In this document: in pieces, positions 48,001-59,071 of the stretch | How the letters are laid out: the number at the start of each line of letters is the position of its first letter | Numbering within the stretch: position 1 is the stretch's first letter | NCBI RefSeq assembly: GCF_900188235.1 | Contig: NZ_FZNT01000001.1 | Coordinates: 62,001 to 126,000, forward strand | Origin: Lutibacter agarilyticus | GTDB taxonomy: Bacteria; Bacteroidota; Bacteroidia; Flavobacteriales; Flavobacteriaceae | Reading direction: 5' to 3' | Length of the DNA stretch: 64,000 nucleotides | Position numbers and translations under genes: made by a program | The notes under the pieces: model-generated | Database searches by the model: none | What the model saw: the letters and a program-made list of their open reading frames with translations, nothing else | Told to the model about the DNA's origin: nothing

Positions 48001-50640
48001 ATGATTACTATTCGAAAATTTTTCTATTTATGTCTTTTTAGCTTTAGTTATTTAGTTAGTAATGGGCAAGTAAATGTTTCGGTTAACCTGAATGTGAAGC
48101 ATTCTGTTGGTGATATTTCCAGTTTTGATAGATCCAAATTTATTGTAATTCATGCAAATTCAACTGAGAATGAATGGGGAGGTGATAATTTTACACCAGA
48201 CTTAAAAGACCATTTTTTAAATGGATACGATGTTTATTTGGGTAGGGATACCGGTGGTATTACTTGGAACTTAAACCAAATTCAAGAAGATCCTACTAGA
48301 ACTGGATATGCCAATCCTTCTGAAATTGCTTCAAGAGGATTAACTACTAGAAATAATTTTGCAAGCAATACAAATATTCACCAATACGAAAACAGAAAAA
48401 ATGCTGTAGTTGCAGCACAATTACATCCATTCTGGACAGGTGAAAGTCAAAAAGCAACAGCTCAAGGTTGGAAGCTTGAAAGCCCAAAAGCTACTGGCGA
48501 ATATATGGGGCGCTATTTTAATGAATTTCATGGTGGTAACGGACAAAAAAAACCTGCATTTGTTGAAGTTATAAATGAACCTGCTTACGAGGCTTTAGGT
48601 GGTAAACTTGATTATACGAATTCTATACAAGAAATAGCAGATTTTCATGTAGAAGTTGCTGATGCCATTAGAGCACAAGATCCAAGTTTAAAAATTGGTG
48701 GTTACACAACGGCATTTCCCGATTTTGAAGTTGGAGATTTTCAGCGTTGGAATAATAGATGGAAATTGTTTATGGATGTGGCAGGTGATAAAATGGATTT
48801 TTGGTCTATTCATTTATATGATTTTGGATCCATTAGAAACGGGCAAAAAGAACTGCGCTCAGGAAGTAATGTTGAAGCTACATTTGATATGATGGAGCAT
48901 TATAGTCAGTTGTCGTTTAATGAAGTAAAGCCTTTTGTGATTTCAGAATATGGAGCGCAAACTCATGATTATAATAATGAGGCTTGGAGCTCGTATAGAG
49001 ATTGGTTGCATGTAAAAGCTTCAAATTCACAATTAATGTCGTTTTTAGAACGTCCAGAAGCTATTGCTTCAGCTATAAATTTTGTGATTGTTAAAGCTGA
49101 GTGGGGTTTTAATAGTAATAAGAATATACCGTATCCAAGTCGTTTAATGCGAAAAGCGAATGAACCAGCCAGTTATACAGGAGAATGGGTATATACTGAT
49201 ATGGCTAAGTTTTTTGAGCTATGGAAAAATGTGAACGGAACAAGAGTTGATTCAACTACAGATGATTTAGATATTCAAGTAGACGCTTATGTAGATGGTA
49301 ATAAAGGTTATGTGATTTTAAATAATTTAAATTTTGAAGCTACTACTATAAACCTAAACGTTTTTGATGAAGACTATAAAAGTGTAAGTAGTGTTGTAAA
49401 AAAACATTTAACATTATCTGGTAGTGATACAACAGTTTTAAATGAAGAAACATTTACTTCTGCAATTTCTTCAGTTGAACTTGGAGCTGAATCTACTATA
49501 ATTTTAGAATATACTTTTGATAGTGCTATTGTAATTGATAAGACTTCCGAAGAAAAAAAATATTACGCAACTACTTATTTAAAACCTATAAGTGCAAATC
49601 AACCTAATACATTTAATATCAGTAATATTGTTAAAGGTGCTTATGGTGAAGCTGTTCTTCGTATTGGTGTTGGAAGAGAACACGGAAAATCACTACATCC
49701 AAGTGTAAAAATAAATGGACAAACAATTAATGTTCCAACAGATTGGAGAGGTTACGACCAGGCAGAGCGTGAACGCTTTTTTGGGGTATTAGAAATTCCC
49801 GTTTCGTTTGATGTTTTACAAGCAAATAACACTGTTGAAGTTGAGTTTTCTGATGCTGGCGGGCATATAAGTAGCGTAAGTATGCAAGTTTTTAATTTTA
49901 GTGATAATATTAGAGAGATAGACCCTGAATTATTTCCTTCAAATAATTATAAAATAAAAACGACAAGCGAAACGTGTTCAAATTCAGAAAACGGAATCAT
50001 AGAAATTAATACAGAATTAATACAGAATTACAAAGCTCAAATTTCTAGTTCTAATTATAATAATGTTTTTGAATTCACTAATAATTTAACCGTAAATAAT
50101 TTAAGTTCAGGAGAGTATACCATCACAATTACAATTCCAGAATTTCCTGATTATGAAGTGAATTTCACTCTTGAGATTACTGAGCCAGAAGCGCTTTCTG
50201 TAGCTTCTAAAGTAGATAAAACGGCTAAAAAAATAAGTTTAAAACTCTCAGGAAGTACAATTTATCACATCAATTTAAATGGAGTAAAATCAACTATTTA
50301 TCAAAATGAAGTAGAGTTACCTCTGTTAGAAGGCGCAAATAACATTGTTGTATCAACAGATAAAGAGTGTCAAGGTGTTTTTAAAGAAGCAATGTTATTA
50401 GAAAGCTCCATCTTAATTTATCCCAATCCTGCAAGTAATTTTTTAACAGTAATTGTTCCGCAAGAAATGATAAATGGAGAATTATTAATATTCAATACAA
50501 TGGGGGCACTTATAAAAACTCAGCAAATTATAAATAGCCAAAATTTAATTCAAATTCAAGATGTACCTAATGGAGTTTATCTTGTTAAAGCAGTAAAAGA
50601 AAACCAACAACCAATTCAACTAAAAGTTTTAATACAATAG
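48001..50640 (+). CDS. GH86 beta-porphyranase/beta-agarase with T9SS sorting tail
   Basis: An 879-residue secreted GH86. A signal peptide (to SNGQ) is followed by a TIM barrel (about 25-440) with acid/base Glu193 in [11 protein letters not shown] and nucleophile Glu316 in [10 protein letters not shown]. Two beta domains follow (about 440-640), then linker Ig-like regions (about 660-800). The last 75 residues are a type A sorting domain ([33 protein letters not shown]). It should be exported and cell-attached or released by the type IX system as the endo-acting enzyme on polymeric galactan. Its promoter shares the tandem-repeat element of susC and GH16. The downstream GH2 gene follows after 2 nt. 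Confidence 0.93.
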   Translation: MITIRKFFYLCLFSFSYLVSNGQVNVSVNLNVKHSVGDISSFDRSKFIVIHANSTENEWGGDNFTPDLKDHFLNGYDVYLGRDTGGITWNLNQIQEDPTRTGYANPSEIASRGLTTRNNFASNTNIHQYENRKNAVVAAQLHPFWTGESQKATAQGWKLESPKATGEYMGRYFNEFHGGNGQKKPAFVEVINEPAYEALGGKLDYTNSIQEIADFHVEVADAIRAQDPSLKIGGYTTAFPDFEVGDFQRWNNRWKLFMDVAGDKMDFWSIHLYDFGSIRNGQKELRSGSNVEATFDMMEHYSQLSFNEVKPFVISEYGAQTHDYNNEAWSSYRDWLHVKASNSQLMSFLERPEAIASAINFVIVKAEWGFNSNKNIPYPSRLMRKANEPASYTGEWVYTDMAKFFELWKNVNGTRVDSTTDDLDIQVDAYVDGNKGYVILNNLNFEATTINLNVFDEDYKSVSSVVKKHLTLSGSDTTVLNEETFTSAISSVELGAESTIILEYTFDSAIVIDKTSEEKKYYATTYLKPISANQPNTFNISNIVKGAYGEAVLRIGVGREHGKSLHPSVKINGQTINVPTDWRGYDQAERERFFGVLEIPVSFDVLQANNTVEVEFSDAGGHISSVSMQVFNFSDNIREIDPELFPSNNYKIKTTSETCSNSENGIIEINTELIQNYKAQISSSNYNNVFEFTNNLTVNNLSSGEYTITITIPEFPDYEVNFTLEITEPEALSVASKVDKTAKKISLKLSGSTIYHINLNGVKSTIYQNEVELPLLEGANNIVVSTDKECQGVFKEAMLLESSILIYPNPASNFLTVIVPQEMINGELLIFNTMGALIKTQQIINSQNLIQIQDVPNGVYLVKAVKENQQPIQLKVLIQ

Positions 50641-50642
50641 AA

Positions 50643-53201
50643 ATGGATCAACTTAAATTAACAAAGCTCATTGCAATAACATTACTTGTTTTTTGTTTTG
50701 CTAGCTGTTCAAAAAATAGTAAAAACAACACAAATTATGAAAGGATTTCAGATTTTAATTTGGACTGGAATTTTTATCTATCCGAAGAGGATACGCAATT
50801 TTCGGAAGTAGATGAAGATGCTTGGAAAAAAGTACAACTTCCACATGATTGGGCAGTTGAAAACGAATTTGATTCAACGTTGGTTTATAATGCAAATGCT
50901 ACGGGTTATTTACCAAGTCAGGGATATGGTTTTTATAAAAAAACATTTAAAAAAGGGTACGATAAAAATAAGGTAACGTATGTTTTATTTGATGGGGTGT
51001 ATAATAATTCTGAAGTATTTATAAATGGAGTAAAGCTAGGTTTTCATCCTTATGGTTATTCGCCTTTCTATTATGATATTTCAAAATATTTAAATAAAAA
51101 TGGAGAGGATAATACACTTGTGGTAAAAATTGATCATTCACGATACGCTGATAGTCGTTGGTATACAGGTGCCGGAATTTATAGAAATGTTAAGCTAATT
51201 ACGGCAAACAAACTTCATATCCCTGTTTGGGGAACATTTGTAACCACTCCAAAAGTTACTAGTGAAAAGGCAATGGTAAATATTGAAGTTTCAGTAAAAA
51301 ATAGTTTTTCTTCGGAAGAAGAGGTTGTTGTTTCAACAGCGATATTTGATGCCAATGATTATGAAGAAGCAATAGTTGAAACCAAACTTACAATTGGTAA
51401 AAATTCTCAAGAAAGCATCAATCAAATGGTTGATGTTATAAAGCCTAAATTATGGTCTATTGATACGCCAAGCTTGTATAAAGCGGTAACTTCTATTTTG
51501 AAGGATGGAGTTGAAATAGATAGTTACACAACAGTTTTTGGTATTAGAGATATTAATTTTGATCCAAATAAAGGCTTCTTTTTAAATGGAGAAAGCCTTA
51601 AGATTAAAGGAGTATGTATTCATCATGATGGTGGTTTAGTTGGGTCGGCTGTACCTAAGGGTGTTTGGAAACGTAGGTTGAAAATATTGAAAGAAGGAGG
51701 CTGTAATGCTGTTAGAATTTCACATAATCCGGCTTCAAATGAGTTATTAGATTTATGTGATGAAATGGGAATTCTAGTCCAAGATGAACTGTTTGATGAA
51801 TGGGATAACCCTAAAGATAAAAGGTTTAACCAAAACGAAAAAAGTGTAGATTATATTACACGAGGTTATGGAGAACATTTTCAAGAAAAAGCAGCTTCAG
51901 ATGTACATAATGTTATTGTAAGTCATAGAAATCACCCATCAATAATTCAATGGAGTATTGGGAATGAAATAGAATGGACGTACCCTAGAAATGCTGCTGC
52001 TACTGGTTTTTTTAATAATATGAGTTGGAACGGTAACTATTTTTGGTCTGAGTCTCCTTATAGCATTGATGAAATTAAACAACAATTAGCAACACTTCCA
52101 AAAGGTAAATACGATATTGGAGAAACTGCTCAAAAACTTTCAAAATTGGTCAAAAACTTAGATACATCTAGACCAATTACTGCAAATTGTATTTTGCCTT
52201 CGGCGAGTCATTTATCAGGTTACGCTGATGCTTTGGATATTGTTGGTTATAGTTACAGAAGAGTTTTATATGACTATGGTCACAAAAACTACCCTGATAA
52301 ACCTATTATGGGAACTGAAAACTTAGGGCAATACCATGAGTGGAAGGCAGTGCTAGAAAGACCATTTATTGCTGGAATGTTTATTTGGACAGGGTTTGAT
52401 TATATGGGGGAGATTAGAGATCCTTGGCCTGTTAGAGTTCAACCTTCAGGTTTGTTAAATACTGCTGGTTTTCCAAAAGGGTCATACCATATGATGAAAA
52501 CACTTTGGAACGATGAACCTCACATTCATTTTGCGACTCAAAACATTGAAAAATCACTAAATAAAATTAATAAACAAGGTGAAATTGTAGCTAAAAATCC
52601 TGAAAAGTGGAAAAATGCACTTTGGGAATGGCAAGATGTTAATGAACATTGGAATTACAATAAGGGGGAAATGATTTCGGTTGAGTTGTATTCTAATTGT
52701 GATGAAATTGAATTGTTTTTAAACAATCAATCTTTAGGCCTAAAAACATTGTCAGATTTTGAAGATCATATTTATAAATGGGGAGTTCCGTTTACTGATG
52801 GAAAATTAGTTGCAAAAGGTAAAAAAGATGGAATAGAAATTACTTCTGAAATAATTACTGCTAAAAAAGCAATGAAAATTGAAATCTCTTCGGAAGAAAA
52901 AGTATTAAAAGGAAATAATAAAGATGTTGCCCATATAATAGTTCAATTAACTGATGATAATGGTAATCCGGTAAAAACCGATGACAAAGAAATAACATTC
53001 GAGATTGTTGGAAATGCTAAATTATTAGGAGTTGATAATGGATGGAAAAAAAGTATTCAAAAATTTCAAACTAATAAAAACACCACACATAAAGGTAAAA
53101 CATTGTTAATTATTCAAGCAATGGGGGAAGTGGGTGAAATTGAAGTTGTTGCAAGTGCAAAAGGGCTGCCTTCAAGTTCAATAAAAATAGAAATAAACTA
53201 G
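50643..53201 (+). CDS. GH2 glycoside hydrolase (lipoprotein)
   Basis: An 852-residue GH2 enzyme with lipoprotein signal (VFCFASCSK). It has a sugar-binding domain (about 35-200), Ig-like domain (200-310) and TIM barrel with acid/base Glu442 in WSIGNEIEW and nucleophile Glu559 in [13 protein letters not shown]4982-like segment (about 690-740) and a C-terminal Ig-like domain (about 745-850) follow. The nucleophile motif differs from LacZ (CEYAH), placing it in a different GH2 group from the 19182 enzyme. Predicted beta-galactosidase-type activity on galactan oligosaccharides. Coupled to the secreted GH86 by a 2-nt gap. Confidence 0.9.
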   Translation: MDQLKLTKLIAITLLVFCFASCSKNSKNNTNYERISDFNLDWNFYLSEEDTQFSEVDEDAWKKVQLPHDWAVENEFDSTLVYNANATGYLPSQGYGFYKKTFKKGYDKNKVTYVLFDGVYNNSEVFINGVKLGFHPYGYSPFYYDISKYLNKNGEDNTLVVKIDHSRYADSRWYTGAGIYRNVKLITANKLHIPVWGTFVTTPKVTSEKAMVNIEVSVKNSFSSEEEVVVSTAIFDANDYEEAIVETKLTIGKNSQESINQMVDVIKPKLWSIDTPSLYKAVTSILKDGVEIDSYTTVFGIRDINFDPNKGFFLNGESLKIKGVCIHHDGGLVGSAVPKGVWKRRLKILKEGGCNAVRISHNPASNELLDLCDEMGILVQDELFDEWDNPKDKRFNQNEKSVDYITRGYGEHFQEKAASDVHNVIVSHRNHPSIIQWSIGNEIEWTYPRNAAATGFFNNMSWNGNYFWSESPYSIDEIKQQLATLPKGKYDIGETAQKLSKLVKNLDTSRPITANCILPSASHLSGYADALDIVGYSYRRVLYDYGHKNYPDKPIMGTENLGQYHEWKAVLERPFIAGMFIWTGFDYMGEIRDPWPVRVQPSGLLNTAGFPKGSYHMMKTLWNDEPHIHFATQNIEKSLNKINKQGEIVAKNPEKWKNALWEWQDVNEHWNYNKGEMISVELYSNCDEIELFLNNQSLGLKTLSDFEDHIYKWGVPFTDGKLVAKGKKDGIEITSEIITAKKAMKIEISSEEKVLKGNNKDVAHIIVQLTDDNGNPVKTDDKEITFEIVGNAKLLGVDNGWKKSIQKFQTNKNTTHKGKTLLIIQAMGEVGEIEVVASAKGLPSSSIKIEIN

Positions 53202-53352
53202 CATTTATTACAATAGTTAATATGTGATATAACTTAAACCATACCTTCTATTTATATAGGAGTTAAACAGTTAATATTGTATAGATTAAGTTAAAATATG
53301 CTGTTTAAAAGAAAAAACAAACAAACAAAATATTTAAAATAATTTTATTAAA

Positions 53353-54369
53353 ATGAAAGCAACACAATACGAAGGAAATAAAACCTTCACGGTAATTGAA
53401 AAAGAGATTGAACAGCCAGCAAAAGGTGAAGTTAGAATAAAAGTAGCCTACGTTGGAGTTTGTGGAACAGATGTTCATATTTACCATGGAATGATGGATA
53501 AACGTGTTACAATGCCAGAAACTATTGGTCACGAAATGTCTGGAATTGTAGATGCAGTTGGAGAAGGAGTTTCTGATTATGCAATTGGCGACAAAGTAGT
53601 TGTTCGTCCGTTAGATGATCGTTTGGTAAAACCATCAGATAAAGGGTTCAATCATATTTGTGAAGAGTTAAAATTCATTGGAATTGATAGCCCTGGTGCT
53701 ATGCAAGAATATTGGAACGTTCCTGCTTTTACATTACACAAATTAAAAGAAACTACTGATTTAAAATTAGCAGCACTAATTGAACCATTATCAGTGGCAA
53801 CTCATGATGTTAGAATGAGTGGATTGGTAGCTGGTGAAACTGCTGTTGTTTTAGGAGGAGGCCCAATAGGTTTATTAGTAGCAATGGTTGCTAAAGAAGT
53901 TGGAGCGAATGTTATTATTTCAGAAGTAAATGAAGCGAGGATTGAAAAAGCAACATCTTTAGGTTTTGATGCTGTAAACCCTATTAATGTAGATTTAGTA
54001 GCCTATGTAAAAGAAAAAACTGAAGGGCGTTTGGCTGATGTTGTTTTTGAAGTTGCAGGTGTACAACCAGCATTAGATGTAATGACAGAAGTTGCAGGAA
54101 TTAGAGGTAGAATTTTAATGGTAGCAATTCACGGACAAAAGAAAGAAGTTGATTTATTTAAATTCTTTTGGAAAGAATTAAAATTAATTGGTGCTCGTGT
54201 ATATGAAAAAGAAGATTATGAAAAATCTATCGATTTAATTACCGCAAATGAATTGCCATTTGAAGAAATGATTACGGATGTTCAGCCATTAACAAATATT
54301 CAACAAGTATTTGAAAGTATAGACCAAAATCCTGACGGAATGAAGGTTTTAATGGATTGTAGTCTTTAA
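53353..54369 (+). CDS. medium-chain dehydrogenase lacking the structural zinc lobe (candidate 2-keto-3-deoxy-L-galactonate 5-dehydrogenase)
   Basis: A 338-residue MDR enzyme with catalytic-zinc motifs GVCGTDVHIYHG and TIGHE and Rossmann motif VLGGGPIGLLVA. The usual four-cysteine structural-zinc loop is replaced by a DDRLVKPSDKGFNHIC stretch with a single Cys. It begins the run of AHG-catabolism genes and is followed by an SDR. In described agar degraders, 2-keto-3-deoxy-L-galactonate is oxidised at C5 and the diketo product is reduced to KDG. This pair fits those two steps. The assignment rests on context; a sorbitol- or threonine-dehydrogenase-like activity is possible. Confidence 0.8.
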   Translation: MKATQYEGNKTFTVIEKEIEQPAKGEVRIKVAYVGVCGTDVHIYHGMMDKRVTMPETIGHEMSGIVDAVGEGVSDYAIGDKVVVRPLDDRLVKPSDKGFNHICEELKFIGIDSPGAMQEYWNVPAFTLHKLKETTDLKLAALIEPLSVATHDVRMSGLVAGETAVVLGGGPIGLLVAMVAKEVGANVIISEVNEARIEKATSLGFDAVNPINVDLVAYVKEKTEGRLADVVFEVAGVQPALDVMTEVAGIRGRILMVAIHGQKKEVDLFKFFWKELKLIGARVYEKEDYEKSIDLITANELPFEEMITDVQPLTNIQQVFESIDQNPDGMKVLMDCSL

Positions 54370-54526
54370 TAATTTAAAACCGTTATTGCGTACAAAGCAA
54401 TCTGTTATTGAATTATAATCACTTCAGTAGCTTTCCTTTTTCGTAATAACAAAACATCAAATAAAGTAATAATATTAATAGCTAAAGGCTAACAGTAACT
54501 AGCCAAAAGCATAAAAATTAAGTAAA

Positions 54527-55297
54527 ATGAGTATTTTAAATAAATTTAGTTTAGAAGGTAAAACAGCTTTAGTAACAGGTTGTAAAAGAGGGATAGGAAT
54601 GGCTATGGCTGTTGGTTTAGCTGAAGCAGGAGCAAACATTATTGGTGTTTCTGCTACGTTAGAAAAAGAAGGAAGCAAAGTAGGAGAAGCTGTAAAAGCA
54701 GTGGGAAAAAACTTTAGTGGATATGCTTGTGATTTTTCAGATAGAAAATCTTTATACGCATTTATTGCTGAAGTAAAAAAAGACCATCCACAAATTGATA
54801 TTTTAGTGAACAATGCAGGGACTATTTTAAGAGCTCCTGCTGCTGAACACCCAGATGAAATGTGGGATAAAGTAATTGAAGTTAACCAAAACGCACAATT
54901 TATTTTAACAAGAGAGTTTGGTAAAGATATGATTGCAAGAGGTTCAGGTAAAGTAATTTTTACAGCTTCATTATTAACTTTCCAAGGAGGAATTACAGTA
55001 CCAGGGTATGCCGCAAGTAAAGGAGCGATTGGTCAAATGACAATGGCGTTCGCTAACGAATGGGCAGGTAAAGGAGTAAATGTAAATGCTATTGCACCAG
55101 GATATATTTCAACAGATAATACAGAGGCATTAAGAAACGATCCAGAAAGATCAGCTTCAATATTATCACGTATACCAGCAGGACGTTGGGGAGATGCTGT
55201 AGATTTTGCAGGACCAACAGTATTTTTAGCTTCAGAAGCAGCAGCATATATGCACGGATCTATCGTTCTTGTAGACGGTGGATGGATGGGTAGATAA
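54527..55297 (+). CDS. short-chain dehydrogenase, KduD/DDG-reductase-like
   Basis: A 256-residue classical SDR. The cofactor motif is TGCKRGIGMAMA, then the NNAG motif, and the catalytic Ser/Tyr/Lys appear in FTASLLTFQGG and GYAASKG. The C-terminal GSIVLVDGGWMGR is typical of KduD/gluconate-5-dehydrogenase-like enzymes. Proposed role: reduction of 2,5-diketo-3-deoxygluconate (DDG) to KDG in the AHG route, or the reverse. It lies 23 nt before the aldehyde dehydrogenase gene. The 157-nt gap upstream shows no clear promoter. Confidence 0.87.
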   Translation: MSILNKFSLEGKTALVTGCKRGIGMAMAVGLAEAGANIIGVSATLEKEGSKVGEAVKAVGKNFSGYACDFSDRKSLYAFIAEVKKDHPQIDILVNNAGTILRAPAAEHPDEMWDKVIEVNQNAQFILTREFGKDMIARGSGKVIFTASLLTFQGGITVPGYAASKGAIGQMTMAFANEWAGKGVNVNAIAPGYISTDNTEALRNDPERSASILSRIPAGRWGDAVDFAGPTVFLASEAAAYMHGSIVLVDGGWMGR

Positions 55298-55320
55298 TTC
55301 AATAATTTAAAATTAAAAAA

Positions 55321-56775
55321 ATGTCAGATATTAAAGATTATCAGTTATTTATTAATGGAGAATGGAGAACATCAACATCAGGAGATACTATTGATATTGT
55401 AAGTCCATCTACCGAAGAAATAGTGGCTCGTGTTCAAAATGGAACAGCAGAAGAAGCAATTGAAGCCTTAGAAGCCGCTGATAAAGCTCAAAAAGAGTGG
55501 AAAAAATTACCAGCGCGTTCTCGTGCAGATTTATTATACAAATTGGCTGATGAAATTGAAGCTAATACCGAATATTTAGCTGAATTATTAACTAAAGAAC
55601 AGGGAAAACTTTTAAAAGTTGCTCGTTTTGAAGTAGCCGTAACAGCTTCTTTTATTCGATATGCTTGTGAAGGTGCGCGTAGAATTGAAGGAGATATTAT
55701 TCCATCGGATAATCCAAACGAACAAATTTGGATTCAAAAAGTTCCTCGTGGAGTTGTGGTTGCTATCACAGCTTGGAATTTCCCATTGGCATTGGCAGGT
55801 CGTAAATTAGGCCCAGCTTTAGTTGCGGGTAATACTATTGTAATTAAACCAACTTCTGAAACGCCTTTGGCAACCTTAGAACTAGGTAATTTAGCAAACA
55901 AAGTTGGAATTCCTGCGGGTGTAATTAACATTTTAACAGGGCCAGGAAGAGCTATGGGTAATGCTTTGGTTGAAAGTCCTATTTGTAAAATGGTAACTAT
56001 GACAGGTTCTACACCTGTTGGTCAACAAATTGCACGCAATGCGGCTAATAATTTAACACATGTTCAATTAGAGTTAGGTGGTAAAGCACCATTTATTGTT
56101 TTTGAAGATGCCGATATAGATGCAGCAGTAGATGCGGCGTTACATTCTCGTTTCGATAATTGTGGTCAAGTTTGTACTTGTAATGAGCGTATGTATATTC
56201 ATGAAGCTATTTACGATGTGTTTATGGAGAAATTCATCGCAAAAACAAAAGCAATTAAAGTTGGTGACCCAATGTTAGAAGAAACTGATATGGGACCAAA
56301 AGTGAACAAGAATGAGTTAGAGCATATGGAGCACCTAGTAAAAGTAAGTGTTGAAGAAGGTGCTACAATTGCAACTGGAGGTAAAAGACCTGAAGGAACT
56401 GAATTTGAAAAAGGTTATTGGTTTGAGCCAACTGTACTTACCAATGTAACTCAAGATATGACTATTGTTCATGAAGAATCTTTCGGACCAATTTTACCAG
56501 TGTTAAAGTTTAAAACTTTTGAAGAAGTTATTGGTTTTGCAAACGACTGTGAATATGGTTTAGCGGCAATGGTTTTTACGAATAATATGAACACCATTAT
56601 GAAATGTAATGATGAATTGGAATACGGTGAAATTTATGTAAATCGTGGTCATGGTGAGCAACATCAAGGTTTTCATAACGGCTATAAATTATCTGGTTCT
56701 GGAGGTGAAGATGGAAAGTATGGTTTTGAACAATACATGGAAAAGAAAACATTTTATATAAAACATAAAGCATAA
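55321..56775 (+). CDS. aldehyde dehydrogenase, probable 3,6-anhydro-L-galactose dehydrogenase
   Basis: A 484-residue NAD(P)-dependent aldehyde dehydrogenase close to the lactaldehyde-dehydrogenase group. Catalytic Cys285 is in NCGQVCTC, general base Glu251 in LELGGKAPF, and the cofactor segment is TAWNFPLAL. In agar degraders an enzyme of this class oxidises AHG to 3,6-anhydrogalactonate (AHGA). The presence of AHGA cycloisomerase and GH117 in the same operon supports that role here. L-lactaldehyde oxidation is the main alternative. A long hairpin follows at 56793-56830. Confidence 0.85.
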   Translation: MSDIKDYQLFINGEWRTSTSGDTIDIVSPSTEEIVARVQNGTAEEAIEALEAADKAQKEWKKLPARSRADLLYKLADEIEANTEYLAELLTKEQGKLLKVARFEVAVTASFIRYACEGARRIEGDIIPSDNPNEQIWIQKVPRGVVVAITAWNFPLALAGRKLGPALVAGNTIVIKPTSETPLATLELGNLANKVGIPAGVINILTGPGRAMGNALVESPICKMVTMTGSTPVGQQIARNAANNLTHVQLELGGKAPFIVFEDADIDAAVDAALHSRFDNCGQVCTCNERMYIHEAIYDVFMEKFIAKTKAIKVGDPMLEETDMGPKVNKNELEHMEHLVKVSVEEGATIATGGKRPEGTEFEKGYWFEPTVLTNVTQDMTIVHEESFGPILPVLKFKTFEEVIGFANDCEYGLAAMVFTNNMNTIMKCNDELEYGEIYVNRGHGEQHQGFHNGYKLSGSGGEDGKYGFEQYMEKKTFYIKHKA

Positions 56776-56792
56776 TTAATTTGGTTTTTTGT

Positions 56793-56835
56793 GAACCGTT
56801 TTTGAACACTAGTTTGTTCAAAAACAGTTCTATTT
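56793..56835 (+). terminator. hairpin between the aldehyde dehydrogenase and GH3 genes
   Basis: GAACCGTTTTTGAAC (56793-56807) pairs with GTTCAAAAACAGTTC (56816-56830) with one mismatch and an 8-nt loop, then TATTTT. It looks like a terminator or attenuator inside the AHG gene run and may separate dehydrogenase genes from the GH3-to-GH117 genes. Confidence 0.7.
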
Positions 56836-56867
56836 TAAATCCTATCTAAATTCATTAAATACTTCAT

Positions 56868-59057
56868 ATGAAGAATTTACATTTAATACTACTTCTCGCT
56901 ATTGGAATCTTGTCTAACAAAATGAATGGACAGCAACAGTTTAAATGGTTTGATGAAACAATTTCTTTTGAAGAAAGAGCAGACCTATTAATTGAAGCAA
57001 TGACATTAGAGGAAAAAACTGCTCAATTTTTGAATGAAACTCCTGCAATTCCAAGATTAGGTGTGCCAGAATACAATTGGTGGAACGAATCACTTCACGG
57101 TATTGCTCGTAATGGTAAAGCCACCATTTTCCCTCAAGGTATTGCAATGGGAGCAACGTTTAACCCTTCTCTAATTCAAGAAATGACAACAGCCATTTCA
57201 AATGAAGGAAGAGCAAAATATAAAATTGCTCAAGCAATGGGAAATAGAGGCTTGTATGCCGGCCTAACTTATTGGTCTCCTAATGTAAATATTTTTAGAG
57301 ACCCTCGTTGGGGACGTGGACAAGAAACTTATGGTGAAGATCCTTTTTTAACTTCAAAAATTGGTGTTGCTTATGTAAAAGGTTTACAAGGTAACGATTC
57401 AAAATATTTTAAAGCTACAGCTTGTGCTAAGCATTTTGCAGTACACTCAGGTCCTGAAGAATTAAGACATTCTTTTAATGCAGTTCCTTCAAAATTAGAT
57501 TTATACGAAACCTATTTACCTGCTTTTGAAGCGCTGGTAAAAAAAGGAAATGTACAGGGAGTAATGGGTGCTTATAATGCAGTATATGGCGAACCAGCTT
57601 GTAGTAGTGAGTTTTTATTAGATGAATTGTTGAAAAAACAATGGGGTTTTAACGGTTACATTGTTTCTGATTGTGGTGCTTTAGGTGATATTTTAAAAGG
57701 TCATAATAAGGCAGAAACTGCTGAAGAAGCTGCTGCTATGGCAATGAAAGCAGGTGTAAATTTAAATTGTGGATGGGTATATAAAAACATACAATCTGCC
57801 ATTGATAAAAAATTAATTACTGAAGAACTTGTTGATCAACGTTTAAAGCAATTATTTTTAATTCGTTTTAAACTTGGCTTCTTTGATAAGGACGAAAGTA
57901 ATCCATTTAATAATGTAACTTCAGAAGTTATAAATTCAGAAGAACATAAAAATTTAGCAAGAAAAGTAGCACAACAATCTATAGTGTTGTTAAAAAACAA
58001 AAACAATGTTTTACCATTAAATAAAAACATTAAAACCTTATATATTACGGGGCCTTTTTCATCATCTAGCAATATATTAATGGCTAATTATTACGGAATG
58101 TCTGCTAATTTAGTCACTGTTTTAGAAGGTGTTACTGATAAAGTTTCATTGGGAACATCATTAAATTATCGTCAGGGTGTATTGCCTTTTAGTAAAAACT
58201 TAAATCCGTTAAATTGGGCACCAAAAGTTGCTGGTCAAGTTGAAGCAACTATTGTTGTTGTAGGTATTTCAAACGAAATTGAAGGAGAAGAGGTTGATGC
58301 GATTGCTTCAGAACATAAAGGAGATAGAAAAGACTTGAAATTACCACAAAGTCAGATAGATTATATTAAAGAATTATGTGAGTACAAAAAAGGGCCAATT
58401 ATTTTGGTTATTGGTACTGGCAGCCCAGTTTCTTTAGAAGAGGTTGAACCGCTTGTTGACGCTGTTGTATGTATGTGGTATCCTGGAGAACAAGGCGGTA
58501 ATGCTGTTGCCGATGTATTATTTGGTGATGTTGCACCTTCTGGGCATTTACCTATTACTTTTCCAAAAAATATAGATCAACTTCCTGCTTTTGATGATTA
58601 TAACATGAAAGGCAGAACTTATAAATATATGACCAAAGAGCCATTGTATCCTTTTGGTTTTGGGTTGTCTTATGCTTCTTCTGAATTTAGCAATATCACT
58701 TCAAACTTAAATAAAGTTAAAAAGGGTGAAGATTTGTCTATTTCGGTTGATGTAAAAAATATTGGATCTATGTATTTTGAAGAAGTAGTTCAAGCTTATT
58801 TAGTTCCAGTTAACGGAGCAGATTATTTGCCAATTTATTCATTAAAAGGATTTGAAAGAGTTCAATTAAAAGTTGGTGAAACAAAAAATGTACACTTCAA
58901 TCTTAAAACTGAAGATTTAAAACAAATTAATTTAGAAGGTGAAAAAGTTTGGATGAAAGGAGATTATAAAATTATAATTTCAAATGCTTTACCTAGTAAA
59001 CGAAGTGTTGATTTAGGTTCAGCAAAACCTATTGAAACAATTATAAATTTAAAATAA
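56868..59057 (+). CDS. GH3-family glycoside hydrolase
   Basis: A 729-residue GH3 enzyme with a signal peptide (to MNGQ). The N-terminal TIM barrel (about 35-340) carries nucleophile Asp268 in [11 protein letters not shown] and the [13 protein letters not shown] substrate motif. The second alpha/beta sandwich domain is at about 370-600, and a C-terminal fibronectin-III-like domain at about 620-720. The layout is that of beta-glucosidases/beta-xylosidases, and the NWWNESLHG motif is nearer to the xylosidase group. Its role in an AHG operon is unclear. It might trim a galactose- or xylose-containing fragment in the periplasm. Confidence 0.9.
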   Translation: MKNLHLILLLAIGILSNKMNGQQQFKWFDETISFEERADLLIEAMTLEEKTAQFLNETPAIPRLGVPEYNWWNESLHGIARNGKATIFPQGIAMGATFNPSLIQEMTTAISNEGRAKYKIAQAMGNRGLYAGLTYWSPNVNIFRDPRWGRGQETYGEDPFLTSKIGVAYVKGLQGNDSKYFKATACAKHFAVHSGPEELRHSFNAVPSKLDLYETYLPAFEALVKKGNVQGVMGAYNAVYGEPACSSEFLLDELLKKQWGFNGYIVSDCGALGDILKGHNKAETAEEAAAMAMKAGVNLNCGWVYKNIQSAIDKKLITEELVDQRLKQLFLIRFKLGFFDKDESNPFNNVTSEVINSEEHKNLARKVAQQSIVLLKNKNNVLPLNKNIKTLYITGPFSSSSNILMANYYGMSANLVTVLEGVTDKVSLGTSLNYRQGVLPFSKNLNPLNWAPKVAGQVEATIVVVGISNEIEGEEVDAIASEHKGDRKDLKLPQSQIDYIKELCEYKKGPIILVIGTGSPVSLEEVEPLVDAVVCMWYPGEQGGNAVADVLFGDVAPSGHLPITFPKNIDQLPAFDDYNMKGRTYKYMTKEPLYPFGFGLSYASSEFSNITSNLNKVKKGEDLSISVDVKNIGSMYFEEVVQAYLVPVNGADYLPIYSLKGFERVQLKVGETKNVHFNLKTEDLKQINLEGEKVWMKGDYKIIISNALPSKRSVDLGSAKPIETIINLK

Positions 59058-59071
59058 ATAGAATACATAAA

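Noticed and set aside
53272-53279. TAATATTG before the AHG operon as a member of the tandem-repeat regulon
   Set aside because: The bases 30 nt upstream do not resemble GTCTAGTT, so only the -7-like sequence is shared.
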